From Halalkalibacter suaedae (lineage in GTDB: Bacteria; Bacillota; Bacilli; Bacillales; Bacillaceae_D): a DNA stretch of 64,000 nt. Below are positions 61,818 to 64,000 of the stretch, in pieces. Position numbers and translations under genes: made by a program. Numbering within the stretch: position 1 is the stretch's first letter; the number at the start of each line of letters is the position of its first letter. Where the stretch lies: assembly GCF_017939705.1 (NCBI RefSeq), contig NZ_JAGKSQ010000004.1, positions 1 to 64,000 on the forward strand. Reading direction: 5' to 3'. The notes under the pieces are model-generated. The model saw only the letters and a list, made by a program, of their open reading frames with translations. It ran no database searches and was not told the DNA's origin.

Positions 61818-61846
61818 TTGACAAATGACCGTCTAGTCATTAGTAT
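61818..61846 (+). promoter_or_regulatory. swrC promoter with a dyad operator in its spacer
   Basis: TTGACA (61818-61823) and TAGTAT (61841-61846) are exactly 17 bases apart. AATGAC (61824-61829) and GTCATT (61836-61841) form an inverted repeat filling the spacer, the usual place for a TetR-type repressor site. Confidence 0.7.
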
Positions 61847-61885
61847 AAGTAATTGAGTGTAACAAGTCAAATAAGGGTAGGTGTA

Positions 61886-64000
61886 ATGGTGAAAGGTTTA
61901 GTCAATTTTGTCTTGAAAAATAAGTTAGCAGTATGGTTGCTAACGATCATTATCACTGTAACTGGTATGTATTCAGGTACACAGATGAAAACAGAAACAA
62001 TCCCAGATATATCCATTCCATTTTTAATGGTAACGGGAGTATATCCAGGAGCAACACCTGAGCGAGTGATGGAGGATGTATCCATCCCTTTAGAATCAGC
62101 ATTAGAAGGTCTTGAAGGTGTAAAAACTGTCTTCTCTAACTCGTATTCTAACATGGCGAGTATCCAAGTTGAATATGAATATGGGGAGGACATGGAAGAA
62201 GCACAACGAGAGTTAGAATCTGCGTTAGACGCAGTGAGTCTACCAGACGCTGTGCAAACACCTACAGTTTCAACATTTAGCATGAATATGATGCCGGTAG
62301 TTGCACTAAGCATTAGTAGTTCAACAGGAGATATTGTTGATCTTACTGAAACAGTAGAAGGTGGGTTACTTCATAAAATTGAGAGCATCGATGGGGTGGC
62401 TTCTGCGTCAATCACTGGGCAGCATATTGAAGAAGTGGAACTAACCTATGATGAATCAAAGATGGCTGAGCTTGAGCTTACAGAAGATGCTGTCAAGCAA
62501 ATGATCCAAGCAAGTGATTTGAATGTTTCGCTAGGTCTCTTCGAATTTGAAGAGGGCGAACAAGCGGTATCTGTAGATGGGAAGTTCATGACTGCAGAAG
62601 AGTTAAAGGAAATGCTTATTCCTGTTACACCTACTGAAGCCAATCCCTCACCATTCGTAAAGCTTGGAGATATCGCTTCGATTGAGGTTGTTGGTAAGGT
62701 TGAGTCTATCTCGCGTACCAACGGGGAAGACGCGATTGCCGTTCAGATTATCAAGGGACAGCAAGCAAACACGGTTGAAGTGGTAAACAGTGTGAAAGAG
62801 TTAGCTGAAGAGGAGCAGGCTAACACAGAAGGACTCATGATTGATGTAACACTAGATCAAGGTGAACCAATTGAGAAATCCATTCATACGATGGTTGAAA
62901 AAGCAATAATCGGTGGAATAATTGCGGTATTAATCATCCTATTATTCTTACGGAATTTCAAATCTACGATTATATCAATCGTTTCGATTCCAGTTTCGAT
63001 TTTCATGGCTTTATTGTTATTAAACTGGTTAGATATTACGCTGAATCTTATGACGTTAGGTGCGATTACGGTTGCTATTGGTCGTGTTATTGATGACTCA
63101 ATTGTCGTCGTAGAAAACATCTACCGCCGCCTGCATCTAAAGGAAGAGAAACTAACGGGTCGGGCTTTAATTCGTGAAGCGACAATTGAAATGTTCAAAC
63201 CAATTCTATCATCAACGCTAGTAACGGTTGCAGTATTCGCACCACTAATCTTTGTTGGTGGGATGGTTGGAGAGTTGTTCCTACCATTCGCATTAACAAT
63301 GACGTTTGCACTTGTTGCTTCGTTAATTGTGGCAGTGACAATTGTACCTGCGCTCTCTCACTATTTATTTAAGAAAAAATTATACAGTGAAAAAACAGAA
63401 AGTAAGCATGAAGAAGTAGGTAAACTAGCAAACTGGTATAAGGGAATCTTGAAATGGTCACTTAATCATAAGATCATTACTTCATTAATCTCAGTTGTTT
63501 TGCTAGTAGGTAGTTTGGCCTTAACACCATTCATTGGCTTTAGTTTTATGGGTAGTGAAGAAGAAAAGATGATGACTCTGACCTATACACCAATGACTGG
63601 TGAGGTTCTAGAAGAAACGATAGCGAATGTTGAAGAGGTCGAAGAAGAGCTACTAAAACGTGATGACATTGATATCGTTCAACTATCAATCACCACTAGT
63701 GGCAGCGGTGATCAAATGGCAGCGATGATGGGTGGCGGTGGAGATGGTGCACTTATGTCCCTCATTTTCGATCCGGATATGGAAAACTTCACAGAAGTAC
63801 GCGAGGAAATAGAAGAGTATGTGTTGAATATTGATCAAACAGGTGAATGGCAGAGCCAGAACTTCACGCAGATGTCAATGTCAACAAATGAAGTTAGCTA
63901 CACATTCTATAGTGAAGATTTAGATAGACTGAATGAAGCCGTAGCTATGGTAGAAGAAGTGATGAGTGAAAATGATGGCTTGGAGGATGTTTCTTCAAGT
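61886..64000 (+). CDS. swrC: RND family efflux transporter, SwrC-like (cut by window end)
   Basis: The first 705 codons of a hydrophobe/amphiphile efflux transporter of the AcrB type; the frame is open to the window end. It shows TM1 (AVWLLTIIITVTGMY), the porter-domain start ETIPDISIPFLMVTGVYPGA, and the second helix group with LLFLRNFKSTIISIVSIPVS. GAITVAIGRVIDDSIVVVENI is the TM4 region with the proton-relay Asp residues, and FKPILSSTLVTVAVFAPL follows. B. subtilis SwrC exports surfactin. AAGGGTAGGTG precedes ATG 61886. It is divergent from the TetR gene, which likely controls it. Confidence 0.88.
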   Translation, partial: MVKGLVNFVLKNKLAVWLLTIIITVTGMYSGTQMKTETIPDISIPFLMVTGVYPGATPERVMEDVSIPLESALEGLEGVKTVFSNSYSNMASIQVEYEYGEDMEEAQRELESALDAVSLPDAVQTPTVSTFSMNMMPVVALSISSSTGDIVDLTETVEGGLLHKIESIDGVASASITGQHIEEVELTYDESKMAELELTEDAVKQMIQASDLNVSLGLFEFEEGEQAVSVDGKFMTAEELKEMLIPVTPTEANPSPFVKLGDIASIEVVGKVESISRTNGEDAIAVQIIKGQQANTVEVVNSVKELAEEEQANTEGLMIDVTLDQGEPIEKSIHTMVEKAIIGGIIAVLIILLFLRNFKSTIISIVSIPVSIFMALLLLNWLDITLNLMTLGAITVAIGRVIDDSIVVVENIYRRLHLKEEKLTGRALIREATIEMFKPILSSTLVTVAVFAPLIFVGGMVGELFLPFALTMTFALVASLIVAVTIVPALSHYLFKKKLYSEKTESKHEEVGKLANWYKGILKWSLNHKIITSLISVVLLVGSLALTPFIGFSFMGSEEEKMMTLTYTPMTGEVLEETIANVEEVEEELLKRDDIDIVQLSITTSGSGDQMAAMMGGGGDGALMSLIFDPDMENFTEVREEIEEYVLNIDQTGEWQSQNFTQMSMSTNEVSYTFYSEDLDRLNEAVAMVEEVMSENDGLEDVSSS

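Noticed and set aside
61867-63120. Several antisense frames opposite the RND pump gene
   Set aside because: They are shadows of the plus-strand frame, which has a good start, clear RND motifs and runs open to the window end.
1-64000. tRNA/rRNA genes, CRISPR arrays, prophage or insertion sequences
   Set aside because: None recognised on either strand by eye; a computed scan could still reveal a degenerate case.

Overview
The window is chromosomal DNA from a low-GC, Gram-positive spore-former-type Bacillaceae. Evidence: strong AGGAGG-type ribosome binding sites, frequent TTG/GTG starts, T-tailed hairpin terminators, Fur, BirA, CcpA (cre) and BlaI operators of the Bacillus type, an LTA synthase, an LPxTA-anchored wall protein, a SwrC-type RND pump with a divergent TetR regulator, and a NaChBac-like sodium channel. 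The sodium channel, the SbtA-type Na+/bicarbonate transporter and the very large amylopullulanase point to an alkaliphilic or halotolerant Bacillus relative (Alkalihalobacillus/Halalkalibacter-like); this last step is inference. No tRNA, rRNA, CRISPR array, prophage or intact insertion sequence was seen.

Layout. 0-9.4 kb: MscS channel, YqcI/YcgG protein, a membrane diguanylate cyclase, a GAF-GGDEF-GAF-GGDEF-EAL gene broken by an in-frame TGA, a sialate O-acetylesterase and a methyltransferase. 9.4-11.5 kb: long leader RNA with two terminators, then sbtA and a zinc-ligand-less beta-carbonic-anhydrase-like gene. 11.6-18.5 kb: VOC proteins, a VanZ / response regulator / histidine kinase operon, and many small membrane proteins. 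18.5-22 kb: an ABC-F ribosome protection gene behind an attenuator leader, a HAD phosphatase and an AAA ATPase. 22-31 kb: a Fur-controlled PAS-GGDEF-EAL gene, PadR/HAAS module, mqo and acetyltransferases, one of them AAC(6')-like. 31-31.65 kb: a hairpin-rich non-coding repeat. 31.6-37 kb: DUF2339 protein, a BlaI/M56 sensor pair, and a c-di-GMP-I (GEMM-I) riboswitch in front of an unknown 104-aa gene. 38-46 kb: PAS-GGDEF-EAL protein, a ZorAB-like stator pair with a small third ORF, and an EAL gene followed by a CBS-GGDEF gene. 46-52.6 kb: secreted amylopullulanase. 52.6-64 kb: thiM, another diguanylate cyclase, aldo/keto reductase, LTA synthase, bioB with BirA operators, sodium channel, and the TetR/SwrC pair, the latter cut by the window end.

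Working together. Cyclic di-GMP is the dominant theme: seven genes with GGDEF and/or EAL domains lie in 64 kb, and the same window carries a c-di-GMP-sensing riboswitch. A proton-driven, peptidoglycan-binding stator-like pair is sandwiched between two of these loci. A second theme is ion and pH physiology (NaChBac-like channel, SbtA, MscS). A third is local sensing with self-contained regulators (BlaI/M56, PadR/HAAS, VanRS-like, TetR/RND), each with a visible operator. The strongest candidates for something undescribed are the SbtA plus pseudo-carbonic-anhydrase operon with its double-terminator leader, the riboswitch-controlled unknown gene, and the ZorAB-like locus in its c-di-GMP setting.
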